Shown one piece after another: positions 11,104 to 22,001 of a stretch of 64,000 nt of DNA. Below the pieces are notes generated by a model. The model had not been told where the DNA came from. It ran no database searches and was given only the letters and a program-made list of their open reading frames with translations. Each line of letters begins with the position of its first letter. Position 1 is the stretch's first letter. Source of the stretch: Panicum virgatum (taxonomy: Eukaryota > Streptophyta > Magnoliopsida > Poales > Poaceae); the NCBI RefSeq assembly GCF_016808335.1, contig NC_053141.1:7616797-7680796 (forward strand), given 5' to 3'. Made by a program: the position numbers and the translations under genes.

Positions 11104-11801
11104 GCAATGCAACCATAGTTGAGGCAGTCGTCTGCTAGATTGCACTGTTTGAAGCCTTCTCCTCCTCCAGACCCGTAACGAGAACATGATGCTTGCTTTT
11201 GTTTTGTGCCCGCTCTACTGCCATTTGCATGAGTTCGAGCGCCATTAAACAGCTCATGCCGAAACGGGCGGAGGAGAGAAAGTGCGCCCGTGTATGCCCG
11301 CGGGCCGTCAGCAACATATAAAATAGATAATAAGCTACAAAGACTCAAAAGATAAGGAATCCATGTACGATGATGTTTGTTTGTGCTTCAGCACGAGATG
11401 AGTTTTTTAAACCTAATCAATACATAATTAGATATTATTTGTCAAGTAACAATAAAATGTGTTACAATATCGAAATTCAAATTTTTCATGAACTCAATAC
11501 ACCCTAAGGGCGTACACCCACGACGCATTTTCCGACAGAAAATTAAAGGAGCACTGCATGGCCATACACATGCATCTCAATCAAAACATCCATATCAGCA
11601 GTCAACCAAAGATCGCCTTCGTGCTTGATCATCATAGTTTCAATTCTTGCTAACATGAAATCTAAAATTTATGCCGGGGGCCTTATTGCAATAATTTTAT
11701 AATTAACTTCACAAGCGTTGCGCGAGCAAGCAAGCAGCGCATCCGATGCTTCTTGCATCCACGTGGCACACAGGACTTCGCATCCTGTACTTCACATCCA
11801 C
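11104..11801. other. Intergenic DNA, 3' flank of P450-B
   Basis: About 700 bp with no supported gene. The left part continues the block-1/block-2 similarity (compare 63892-64000). Positions 11500-11620 have a diverged copy at 37300-37420. The sequence just before the P450-B stop codon is unrelated to that of copies A and C. Confidence 0.6.
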
Positions 11802-13427
11802 CTAGACGCCGGGCACAGGAACGCGAAGGATGGGGCGGAGCAGGAGCCTGGATTTCCGGTGCGCGGTGATGCCGAACGCCTCGGTCATGTCGAGCTTGGC
11901 GCCGCCGGGCACCTCCCAGTCGAAGTGGAAGAGGAGGCTGGCGAGCGCGAGCTCCATGTTGGCCAGCCCGAACCCCAGGCCAGGGCACATCCTCCGCCCG
12001 GCCCCGAACGGCAGGAGCTCGTAGTCGGTGCCCTTGAAATCCGCCGCGCTTCCGCCGCCGGCCTCGAACCGCTCCGGCCGGAACGCGTCGGGGTCTCCCG
12101 GCCAGTAGCGCTCGTCGCGGCCCAGCGCCCAGGCGTTCACCATCACCGTGATGCCCTGCGGCACGTCGTAGCCCAGCACGCGGCAGGGTTCTTGGCACGC
12201 CTGCGGGATCAGGAACGGCAGCGGCGTGTGCAGCCGGAGCGTCTCGCGGATGACGAGGGGCAGGTACTGGAGCCCCGCCTCCACGAGCTTCTCCTCCCGC
12301 ACCGACCCGTGCGCGGCGAAGGCACGTCGCACCTCCGCCGTCGCCCGCTCCATGACCTTGGGGTTCTGGACGAGCTCCGCCATGGCCCACTCCAGCGTCG
12401 GCGCTGTCGTCTCGCTGCCGGCGAAGATGTCCTGCGAGCAATCATACGGAGTGTCGATCTCTAAGTAATCGGTACAGAACTAACGGATCGGATTGAATTG
12501 ATTGATGAGTTGAAGATTGCATACAGTGATGGCGACTTTGATGACGTCCGTGTCGAGGGGGATCGGCAGCTCACCATCCTTCTGTACCTTGAGCAGCACG
12601 TCGAGGAGGTCTTCGACCTCGCCGCCGTCGCCACGCTCCATCCTCTCCAGGTGGTCCTTGATGATTTCGTCGAGGATCCCGAACGAGGTTTGACGGATCT
12701 CCTCGCTGCGGCGCACGGCGCTGCTGAGCCAGCGGACGATCCGGGATGACGGCCACAGGTCGGCTGGGTTGAACCCGGCGGCGAGCACGATGGCTTCGTC
12801 GAGCGCCCGCAGCAAGACCTCGCGGTCCTTGATCCGGTCGCCCATCGCAGCGCGCATCGTGGTGTCCGTGATGAGCTCGGACAGCCGCTCGCGCATGTTC
12901 ACGGCGCGAGACTCCGCCGCCGCGGCGGCGCACACGCGCAGCATGGCGGCGGCCTCCTCCTCGCGGACGGCGCGGAAGGAGTTGACGCGGCGCGCGCTGA
13001 GGAGCTTGGTGATGGTGATCCGGCGGAGCTGCCGCCAGTGGGCCCCGTAGGGCGCCATGATGATCCCCCGGCCGCCGTCGGTGAGCGCCCGCATGGTGGG
13101 GCTCATCGGCCGCGTCGCGAACACCGCGTCGTGCGTTCTCATCACCTCCCGCGCCGCCTCCCGGGACGACACCACCAGCGTGGGCACCTCGCCGAGCTGG
13201 AGCAGCATGAGCGGCCCGTGGCGCCGCGCGAGGTCACGCATCGCGTGGTGCGGGAGCTTGCCGATCATGTGGTGCAGGCTGCCGATGATTGGCAGCTGCC
13301 ATGGCCCCGGTGGCAGCCGCAGGCCGTGCTCGGGCGCCGCGGCGGAGCGCCGGCGCTTGGCGAGCAAGATGACGAGCAGCGAGACGAGAGCTAATACGAG
13401 GTAGAGGCAGTGCTGGTGGTCTTCCAT
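11802..13427 (-). CDS. Cytochrome P450, CYP71-clan (copy B)
   Basis: Intact 510-aa paralogue of copy A. Exon 1 is 13427-12525 and exon 2 is 12431-11802, with a 93-bp phase-0 intron. The exon-2 protein is identical to A and C. The only protein difference from A is Ser to Arg at residue 232, in the F/G-helix region that lines the substrate channel in this family, so a substrate effect is possible but unproven. The intron donor is GTATGC rather than GTAAGC. All catalytic motifs (AGSETT, ETLR, PERF, Cys450) are present. The frame is open upstream of the ATG, but that extension is not conserved in A or C. Similarity to A and C stops exactly at the stop codon on the 3' side, and a CACTA element lies 1056 bp upstream of the start. 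Confidence 0.95.
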
Positions 13428-13491
13428 TGGTGGTTCTCCCAATGCAAGCTCCTGGTGATTGGTGTGGCTTTCTAGCTTAGTAAGCTGCAAC

Positions 13492-13498
13492 TTAAATA
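13492..13498 (-). promoter_or_regulatory. TATA-like box of P450 copy B
   Basis: Same TATTTAA motif and spacing as in copies A and C, 65-71 bp upstream of the start codon. Confidence 0.55.
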
Positions 13499-14482
13499 GC
13501 AGAGCAGTGAGTGATGGTTCTCCGTAACCTAAAATAATAAGCACTGAGGCTGAATTGTTTATTGGTGATTGTTTGCCAGGTGGTTTACGTGGAAGTAGCA
13601 GTGTAGCACCCAACTCCAGCTATCTTGGGGTCAAACCATGTGCGCTCCCGGCATGTTGATTGCCTCGGAATAATCGCCACCATGTGACTTCATGCGACGA
13701 CCGACGAGTCAAACGTCGAGATGGTGGTCGGGAATATTTCTACAGAAAAATTATATTTCCTGATTTTATATGGCCAATTACAACCAACTGTAGACAAAGA
13801 CTACCTAGCAGCCTCCCTTAATTTCAACATTTTTAGATTCGCATTGTTCTCGAAATTCTCTAATAACGGTATAGGTAATGATTTTGTGAAGCCATCAGGA
13901 AGCCATGTGCTCAAATTTTAGATTTTTGTGAGAAACTCGTTTAAGGATTGAAGCCAAATTTCAGAATTGAAACCACATACGAAGCTTATGTCGGTTGGGC
14001 CGAACCAGTGGTCGGCCAAACCAGCACCGACTCCGTTTCCACTACCCTTCGGTCAAAACCTTGTGTGACGATGGCATAAGGTGTCCTTTTCCAATGCTGT
14101 CATTTCACTACATTTTTCAAGTTTCAGTGGACGACAAACAATCGATTGAAGAAGATGAAGAGAGAACTCTTCGATATAATTTTATTTTCTTTACGTCGTT
14201 GTCCTTCTTTTATGCCACCAATTATTTACTTGATATGAATCAGATATGAGACACCTTATTGGTGTCTTTCTAAAAAAATAAAGAAGTCGGCGAAGATGAG
14301 GGAAGTACGTATCTTTGCTGCCACGTATGCCGAATATTAATTTTGGCTTAGAAGTCACGGGCACGTATAAAGAGAATATTCTTGCCGCTGACTTGTGCAT
14401 CATGCTGTACGTATACTTCTGATATACACGACAGCTTCTTAACGCCCCGGCTCGAATGAGGAAATTATTTGAGCTGGCTTCT
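13499..14482. other. Upstream flank of P450-B up to the CACTA insertion
   Basis: Colinear with 4777-5680 and 47635-48615, with no gene. The flank is interrupted at 14482/14483 by the CACTA element and resumes at 30822. Confidence 0.6.
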
Positions 14483-14504
14483 CACTATGTAAGAAAGGCT
14501 TATA

Positions 14505-15092
14505 GGAGACACGTGTTAACTCCTATAGGAGACACGGTTCACTTGCGTCTCCGATGTGAACCAATAGGAGACGCAGTTCGACGCGTCTCCTATAGGGACC
14601 ATACAGGAGACGCAGATGAACCGCGTCTCCTTTAAGAATAAAATAGTGTCTCCCATACTTATTAAAGCAGACGCGTATAACCGCGTCTCCAAAATATTTC
14701 ATACAACGTCTCCACTGAATAGTTTCTCAGACGCGGAACAACAACCCGCGTCTCCAATGACTGCTAATGTAGGAGACGCGTGTCTTAAACCGTGTCTCCT
14801 ATAATAGTTTAAGCAGGAGACGTGTATTAGAATCTGCGTCTCCTATGTGGGTGCTTATAGGAGACCCTGTTATGTCGCGTCTCCTAACTTTCTCAATCCC
14901 CGTCTCATGTTTTAGAGATAAGAAACACGGCTCGTATGCAGTGTCTCCTTTATAGGTCGTAATGGCAGACTCGTTTTTCTGACACGCGTCTCCTTTGTGT
15001 GTGATTGTAGGAGACGTTGATTTTGTCACGCGTCTCCTTTCTGCCTATTATAGGAGACGCAGTTTGTCACCATTCTGCATCTCCTATGGCCC
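14505..15092. repeat. Left subterminal repeats of the CACTA element
   Basis: About 600 bp holding some twenty variants of TAGGAGACGCG or its complement CGCGTCTCCTA, often as inverted pairs. In En/Spm elements such repeats bind TNPA. Many copies differ at one or two bases. Confidence 0.85.
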
Positions 15093-15415
15093 ACTGCGGC
15101 TATCTCTCAGTTTTAGCACTCACACACAGAAATTCCCAGCTAATAGATATGCTCAAACATTACAGGCAGAAGATTAAGCATTCAACATTCAGATATCACA
15201 AGTTCAAGATTCAACATTCGACAAGCATTTACAAGATCAACACTCAACAAGCAGTTACAAGCAGGTAAAAGACCATCAACAGTTTCAAGACCACCAACAG
15301 TTTCACAAGAACCAATTTTGCAGTGTTGTCAGTTCATCTGAGACCATGAAAACAAGTTTTTCTAAACATGATTAGGCGCTGGATTGTTGCAGTGGAACTC
15401 TCCCTTCTTCGAGAT

Positions 15416-16541
15416 TGTTGACATTTCTTAGCGCAATCATTAGGAATGGTTAATCCTTAGCAACAGCGCCAGAAATGATTGTTGGCAGTCCTTAGTGCAA
15501 TCACTAGAAATGAGGGCGCCGAACCCATCCTAGCAACTGCACCCAAGGGGTGCCACTCTCGTGGTATAATCAATACGATTACAGAAGGATCCGCAAGCGC
15601 ACAGATATACCGTTGTAGCATTTCACCCAGAGAGTAAGGTTATCATCATTTATTTGTGTCCCAAAGGACGGCAGCGGCAAAAGTATTGTACTCAACATTA
15701 ACCATGACATTGTGCCTCAAGCAATAGGCAATGCTCTTACAGGGGTAAGTCCAAGTAAATAATAAGCATGGGTAATGTGACACAGCACACATCCACACTC
15801 CAAGAGGAAGGAATTAAGGAGAGAATCTATAAAACAAAGAACTACTCTATCCTACGTCAAGTCAGCTGGAGCTTAGGCTAGGTTAGGTGTCCTAGTGCTT
15901 CTATCCAAAGCTGGGGTCATGTTAGATCATGGTTAGGACTACAAGTGCCAGGAAAATGGGATAGCGGGGAGAAGGTCCCATAATGGAGAACGTCTAGTTC
16001 CATTACCTCTTTGCATGAACTCCTACACCGAACCCGAACGTCGGGGAGTACGCTAAACGCAACACCGCTGTTACGCCGGACGGACAGGGCTATCACCACC
16101 TGCCGTCTACCCCAGTCACACCATGGAGCACGGTCATATCCGAAGGATCCTGCATACCCGAACACCACGCTCGTGTATGAACTCACTACTCTAGTGCCCC
16201 CAGGTCTCCCACCCTTTGGATGGACGAGTAAAACACTAGAGCAAGCCCGAAAGCACAACGAATCTCTATCCTTACCCTGATCATCTGGCCTAACCAAGAC
16301 CGTAGCATAACTTATGAACGAACTAAGCATGGATTGATAAACTATCAAGATAGTAAAGCAACCATGGCAGAACTCGATATTATGAATAGAAGTCTGACAA
16401 GTCAGATACAAAGCCATACCAGGAGCCGAGGATTGCTCAACGACCCCGAGGACAACTTGCTCGCTAAAGAGAACTAGCCTAGCTCCACTACCTAGCTAAG
16501 AGAGCAAGAGAGAGGAGAGCCTTCTTGGAGAGAATGGAATG

Positions 16542-16574
<33 letters not shown>

Positions 16575-17066
16575 GAGAGGGGGGAGAGAGGCCCTATTTA
16601 TACTACTTGGAGGTAGGTTTCCCGCCAATGCATATATGGAAGGTGATCAGGTGCCTTGGTCGTGACTCCTCCTCGAGATGCACCTAGACGCGTTGCAGGC
16701 CAGGTTCGGCCGACCCTAGGGGTCGGCCGACCCCACCTGTCAGCCGTCCGTGCTGATCCTTTGCTGGGTAGTTGATTTGTTGGATCTTATCCTTATCCTC
16801 TAGTGCATCTTGCGTGGAGGCCCCGTTTCCTCTGACATGTGGGCCCTCTTTGTAAGGGTGTGACGCCGGATGCGATATTCTGCGTAGTTATGTGATGTCT
16901 GCTGCGTGTTTTCGTCTTATTCCGCTCTTGCTCATCTGAAATCTACAAAACTCGAAAACAACTGTGGAGCGAGGTTAGTGATACAAATATGTGAGTAAGA
17001 CATGTAGTTTTCCTTTATTATTGAGTATAATTGACGGGTGAAAATGGCACTTAAGCACTGTCAACA
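15416..17066. mobile_element. Solo LTR nested in the CACTA Ulp1-like gene
   Basis: Begins TGTTGACA and ends TGTCAACA, with perfect 5-bp target duplications GAGAT at 15411-15415 and 17067-17071. Removing it restores an open C-terminal exon of the Ulp1-like gene. No internal retroelement genes are present, so this is a 1651-bp solo LTR. A (GT)n microsatellite lies at about 16543-16573. Open frames such as 15917-16417 have no recognisable domain. Confidence 0.88.
16543..16573. repeat. (GT)n microsatellite
   Basis: About 15 uninterrupted GT dinucleotides inside the solo LTR at 15416-17066. Confidence 0.95.
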
Positions 17067-20000
17067 GAGATCACCTGATCCATGATGAAGGAGGACAACT
17101 TTTCTCGAATGGGGTGCAAATCATCATCGTTGAGTGGGGTTGTCGGCACTTTCGAACTCCTGCATTGGAAGCACAAATTCAGCAAGGAATTAGCAACTTG
17201 CAGAGATAAAATAGCCATCATAGAGTATATATATTTGACTACCATTAAGCCTCTCAAAGCAAAAAATAAAAAGGAGCAATCCAAACTGATGCAACCCTCT
17301 AACTATTTGCTCAAAAAGCAGCAGAATTAAAAAAAAAAACTAATTTCCAACAGGCCAACATAATACAACTATCATGCCAGTCATGCCATTTTTAAGAATA
17401 ACCATCCATATTTCAGTTTTAAGTCATGGAGAAAAGGAGCCATCACTTGGGAGATATACCTCAGGGTCCTTGGTCATACTTAGTAATTCTATTGCTTTGA
17501 CCATGTGATGGACAATATAAAAGCCACATGTGTTGCCGGGAGGTTGCTGGTGGCACTGCAAAAAAGCAATAAATAGACCAAATAAAAATAGTGAGAAGAA
17601 AGAAACTACACATCTTCATTACTAGCTTTCACAGCAATGTATACCATACTGGGAACTTTGTGACATGTTCCAAGCTCCGGCTGCAGTCCATCTTCTTCAG
17701 TGTGAAGTATGAAAGAAAAGCCCTACAAGAACACAGTCACACAACCATGGAACATTTTGTTAGGATATAGAGATTATTTTGGGAATTAGTTGAAGGTTAT
17801 GGAAGAACTCACTCATTAATGACCTCTTTAAGCACACTGTAATCCCGCGCCTTGGACCTTTGAGAATCAAAGTACAAAACCTTGTTCCACTTTGGAATGA
17901 TTACTACTAGAATCTATTGGCCACCTGTGTTATGTGCAAACATTATAATTTTTTTTCTAGCAAATTTGGGCAAGGCCTTTCCCAAATACTCCACCACATA
18001 AGATCGGTCTTGATCCATGGTACTCATGCTCATCATCTCCGGATCGAGGAAGCCCACGGGCACGGACTTTTCCCTTGTTTCCACAATCATGTTCCTAGTT
18101 AAGAAAAAATTAGTGCCTAGACAACAAATGAACAAATGAACTAAAAATTTGTGAGAATCAGATTAGAGTAACTTACAGCGTGAAGATATGGAGTAAAATC
18201 ACATCCAGCCCATCGATATTGAAGAGGTCATATAAGTCATTGAAACACAGAAGAAAATACTTGTTGCTATCTTGTCGTTGAAAATGGTTACGCTTGTACT
18301 GGACCACTACATCTATCTGCTTTGCTACACAACCTTTCATGTAGTACTTATGGAGTGCATTGGTTGCAGGTCCAGCGCTCTCAAGTTGACCACTACATCT
18401 ATCTGTTTTGCTACACAACCTTTCAACATTGGCTGTCCATATTTGTAATGTGGGTTGGCCTTAGTCCATGCCTATGCTATTCCTTTCTGCTTAGGCTGCT
18501 TCTTATTCTCAGTCATTTTCTTTTTCTCTGCCCTAGTGTTGGCATCAACCTTCTTTTCTCCACTAGCTGCATTTACTGCTGCACTCTTGGTTGCAGCAGT
18601 GTTGGGAGCACTCTTGGTAGCCTCTTTCTTGTCTGCAGTAGCTGCATTTTCTGCTGCACCCTTGGCTGCAGTAGTGTTGGGAGCACTATTGGCAGCAACA
18701 TTCTTTGGTTCGGCTTTAGCTGTGTCAGTCTTGGGAGCATTATTGGTTGCAGCAGTGACTAGAGCAGTCTTGGGAGCACCAGCAGATTCATCAGTTTCCT
18801 TTGATGGCATAATGGTCTTGGCTGCATCTGATGCGCTCCTCTTGTTTCCCTTTGCCACAGTTTGTGAAGAAATATGCATTTGACCTTAGCACAATATCAC
18901 GCCGTCGCCACTGTATCCTTTAGAAGACAGCTTCTCCAATAGTTGAGATCTCATCATTAGGAGGGAATGGAAGCACAATATCAGGCCACTTGGCTACAAA
19001 CTCGACTTTGACCACTGCACATTCTGCATTAATCGGAACTGTATGTAGCTCAAGTTGTCTTGGATAAACCATACCCCATGCAACCTCAGATCGGTGACCA
19101 CCAACAGTATGCATTAGGGCACATGGTGTGGGATCACTCAAGCCACTTATAGTATCATGATCTGTATCCATCTGGTCTGGAATTTCATCTTCATGTTCAT
19201 TTTCATTTCCATCTCCATCTTCCTGGTCTGAAGGACCACCATTGTGCTATTTAGCAGCCTCAGAGGCTGACGCACAGCTACTCCTCCATCCGAGTGCGGG
19301 GCTTGTGTTCCTAGAAAGTGGCACAATCTGCATACCCTGTGCTACAAGCATGGAGAGGATGTCCTTGGTCAGCTCAGCCTTGAGTTCTTCCATCATTGTC
19401 TCCTTCATTGCCAACAAGTCTGCTGAGCTGATCTTTCTTCTCTTCCTCTACATATCCAAGTGCTCAGGCCATGCTTCCTTCCAGCCAGTGTAGCTAGACA
19501 CACCCCGCACGCGTCCAGGTTGCTCGGGCCCCAAGCATTGAGTAAGCACATCATTCTCCCTGATCCAAGTGAGACATGAAGATTCCGCATTTGCTTGCTT
19601 CTCTTTGATTTCTTCTGAAAGTCTCCTAGTTGCATCTGTCTTCCACTCAATAGTAGCAACACCTTTTGATATCACTAGCTTACTCCTTGCTCGCAGCCAA
19701 TTCCGTGTCCGACCTTCAGGGTACTCCTCATATGGGTTGGGGATCCCTAGAGTAGCCAATTTTGCGTCCTCTTCATCCCATTGTGCTTGCATCCCTTCAT
19801 AACTGTATGGACCCATGCAGTGCTCGTGCTTGTACAGTTCTCGAAGAAACTTGTATCTTTCACTCTCTTTTTTGGCTTCTTCAGTTTTTGTGAACTGGAC
19901 AAACTCTTTCCAGTCTTTCGGTTCGATATATGGGTGCTTCTGATATGGAGTTAGTCCTTTCTTGATAAATTGTGCCTTAAGCTTGCTTTTGTGGGTTCTC

Positions 20001-20230
20001 CATGCCTTGGCTATTGACTTCATGACCTACCTAAACCCAAATGGTTTCATCTCAGGCAGGAACTCCAAAAAAGGCTGCACATATTTATCAAACAAAAACC
20101 ACTTCTGTTTGTCACTTAGGGATTTGAAACCTGGCATAACTAGAGATAGCCTCTGTCTTGCAATGAGACCAGCCAGCGTCCGTAACCTCAACTTCTAGTT
20201 CCTTTCTGTTGGCATCCCCCCTCGATCAAT

Positions 20231-21660
20231 CATAGTTACTATAATCATGTCCTTTGGCACTTTGTTGATGTCCTAGCTTTCTTCTGTTGACCCCCAGACC
20301 CATCACCCAGCAAATCTTCTTTATTGTTGTTGCAAACATCATATTCCTCCTCTGTTTCAGCTTTGTCTTCGCCAGAATTTGCCCATTCTTCGGATGAGGC
20401 CTGTTAATTACATTCAAGAAATCAAATTAGACTAGCAACATAATATTAAGAAACTTTAGTAACTTATGCAGATTTGGAGCAGCAACATACTATTTTGACA
20501 AGTAGAGATTTGCAGATTCACCAGTCGATGCAGATATTGTCAACTTCAACAACAACAAAACACATAGAATTCTTGCTTGGAAGAAGACCATGAATTATGA
20601 GTGCCACAGCCAAAAAAAAAATGAAGTCTACTAATCAAGTTAGGGTGCAAACAGTGGTAGGTGCTGAGGTTGCATGCATCGAGGGGGCCACTAAATCGGG
20701 ATTACAGGGTATCCAAAGTGCAATGAATACCACAAGCCTGCTCTGTTGGATTATCGTCGGCCCCAAATAAAGACTTATGCATTCAGCACCCACCACATAA
20801 TAAAGTAAATGAACTTGAACAGACTTATGCATTGAAAAGTAGAGGTTTGCAGATTTTGCGGTCGATGCAGATATTGTCAACTTCAACAACAACAAAACAC
20901 CAATAGAATGTGTAAATGCAAGATGACCATGAATTATGAGTGCCACAGCCAAAAAAAACTATGAAGTCTACTAATCAAGCTAGGGTGCAAACAGTGGTAG
21001 GTGCTGAGGTTGCATGCATCGAGGGGGCCACCAAACCGGGATTACGGGGTATCCAAAGTGCAATGAATACCACAAGCCTACTCTGTTGGATTTTCGTCAG
21101 CCCCAAATAAAGACTTATGCATTCAGCACCCACCACATAATAAAGTAAATGAACTTGAACAGACTTGTGCAATTTTTTGTGATCATGTGACAAACCACTA
21201 TATTGTGATCATGTGACAAACCAAATAGACACCACAAGCATACTGAATATGTGGAATGCTAATCACAAATTCTGAGTTCATAAGCAAATAAATGCCCTAA
21301 AAAAGTTCATATGCAAATAGAAGCTAAGGTATTCTCAGTTCATCCAACTAGAAGCTAGTCACTAGTGTTCTCAGAATCCCAACAACAAGAGACTAAACCC
21401 TAGACTAGTGGCCTAACCAACAGCATGAATTTCATGCCCTAATCATCAGCAAGAGGCTGAACCATAGACTAGTGGCCTAACCAACAGCAAGAATTTCATG
21501 CCCTAACCAACAGCAAGAGACTAAACCCTAGACTACTGGCCTAACCAACAGCAAGAGACTACTGCCTAATCATCATTATAAACCCTAGACTACTGGCATA
21601 ACCCTAGATACTTGGCCTAACTCTAGACCAGCAGAGGGAGAAGGGACGATGGTGCCACTG
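20231..21660. other. CACTA interior without a supported gene
   Basis: Upstream side of the TNP1-like pseudogene. It contains a 337-bp tandem duplication (20501-21172) and imperfect short direct repeats of an AGACTAAACCCTAGACTA-like phrase at about 21380-21620. It may include leader exons, but no coding potential is clear. Confidence 0.5.
20501..21172. repeat. 337-bp direct tandem duplication
   Basis: The segment starting AGTAGAGATTTGCAGATT at 20501 repeats from 20838 with about ten percent or fewer differences. Both copies contain the same TGCATGCATCGAGGGGGCCA landmark. This explains two nearly identical short minus-strand open frames, which are not genes. Confidence 0.85.
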
Positions 21661-21664
21661 ACCT

Positions 21665-22001
21665 TTATCTGGATATTGGTGGCCGGCTCCTTAATGCCAC
21701 CGCCATGGACACCGCGAGGATAGCTTCAGCCATGGAGCTTTGCCATGGACCTCCACCCGCAAGCTCCACTCCGCACGAGTGCCTTCGGCCGCCCATGAGT
21801 TGCCCTGCGGCGGTGGAGCGGTGCTTGGATCTTGGACGCCTGCGCCTGCTTGGATCTTGCACTCCGACCAGATCTTGGACGCCTGCGCCTGCGTGGCGGG
21901 AGGGGAGGATGAGTGGGTCGTGCTCGATCTTGGATGCCTGCGCCGGATCTGGTGGGCGGCCGGGCGGAGAAGCGCGAGGCCGAGCGGAGGGGAGGAGAGG
22001 G
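21665..22001. other. GC-rich segment in the CACTA interior
   Basis: About 340 bp of GC-rich DNA with overlapping open frames on both strands and a short repeat around CTTGGATCTTG. It could be a captured exon or a promoter/leader region. No domain is recognised. Confidence 0.35.

Larger units (their letters stand above)
1..11680. repeat. Large duplication block 1 (paired with block 2 at 42329-64000)
   Basis: From its first base this stretch can be followed, in the same order and orientation, in 42329-64000. The shared order is GC-rich leader, gene remnant, TIR transposon, Stowaway MITE, P450, upstream flank, chromovirus insertion and right flank. Differences are a few substitutions plus discrete indels: an extra Stowaway and a solo LTR in place of a full element here, and an extra solo LTR in block 2. 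The left edge lies outside the window, so the full length is unknown. The private insertions argue for two real loci or two haplotypes rather than one sequence assembled twice. Confidence 0.9.
15362..20230 (-). pseudogene. CACTA-encoded TNP1-like (Transposase_24-type) protein with Ulp1-like protease domain
   Basis: Read right to left. The N-terminal part (about 20230-19450) resembles the plant Ptta/En-Spm TNP1 family (for example the open segment 20023-19448). A second segment lies at 19171-18920, then an Ala/Lys-rich linker (18879-18472). Exons of a C48/Ulp1-like SUMO-protease domain follow. A GFLDPE-containing exon ends at 17914, where the expected catalytic His position reads Gln and is followed by TAG. 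A GNTCGFY catalytic-Cys motif lies near 17530. The C-terminal exon at about 17130-17072 is cut by a 1651-bp solo LTR and its last codons resume at 15415-15362, ending in TAG. Several stops are present. Ulp1-like domains are a known accessory of plant CACTA elements; exon boundaries here are approximate. Confidence 0.7.

Noticed and set aside
14505..15092. CRISPR-like short repeats with spacers
   Set aside because: Degenerate, in both orientations and adjacent to a CACTA TIR in a plant genome; these are transposon subterminal repeats.
15917..16417. Possible gene (166 aa, minus) in the solo LTR at 15416-17066
   Set aside because: No domain, overlaps an opposite-strand frame and lies wholly within a TG...CA element with target repeats.
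20635..21193. Two similar membrane-protein-like frames on the minus strand
   Set aside because: They are the two copies of a 337-bp tandem duplication in non-coding CACTA DNA; no family match and no conserved start.
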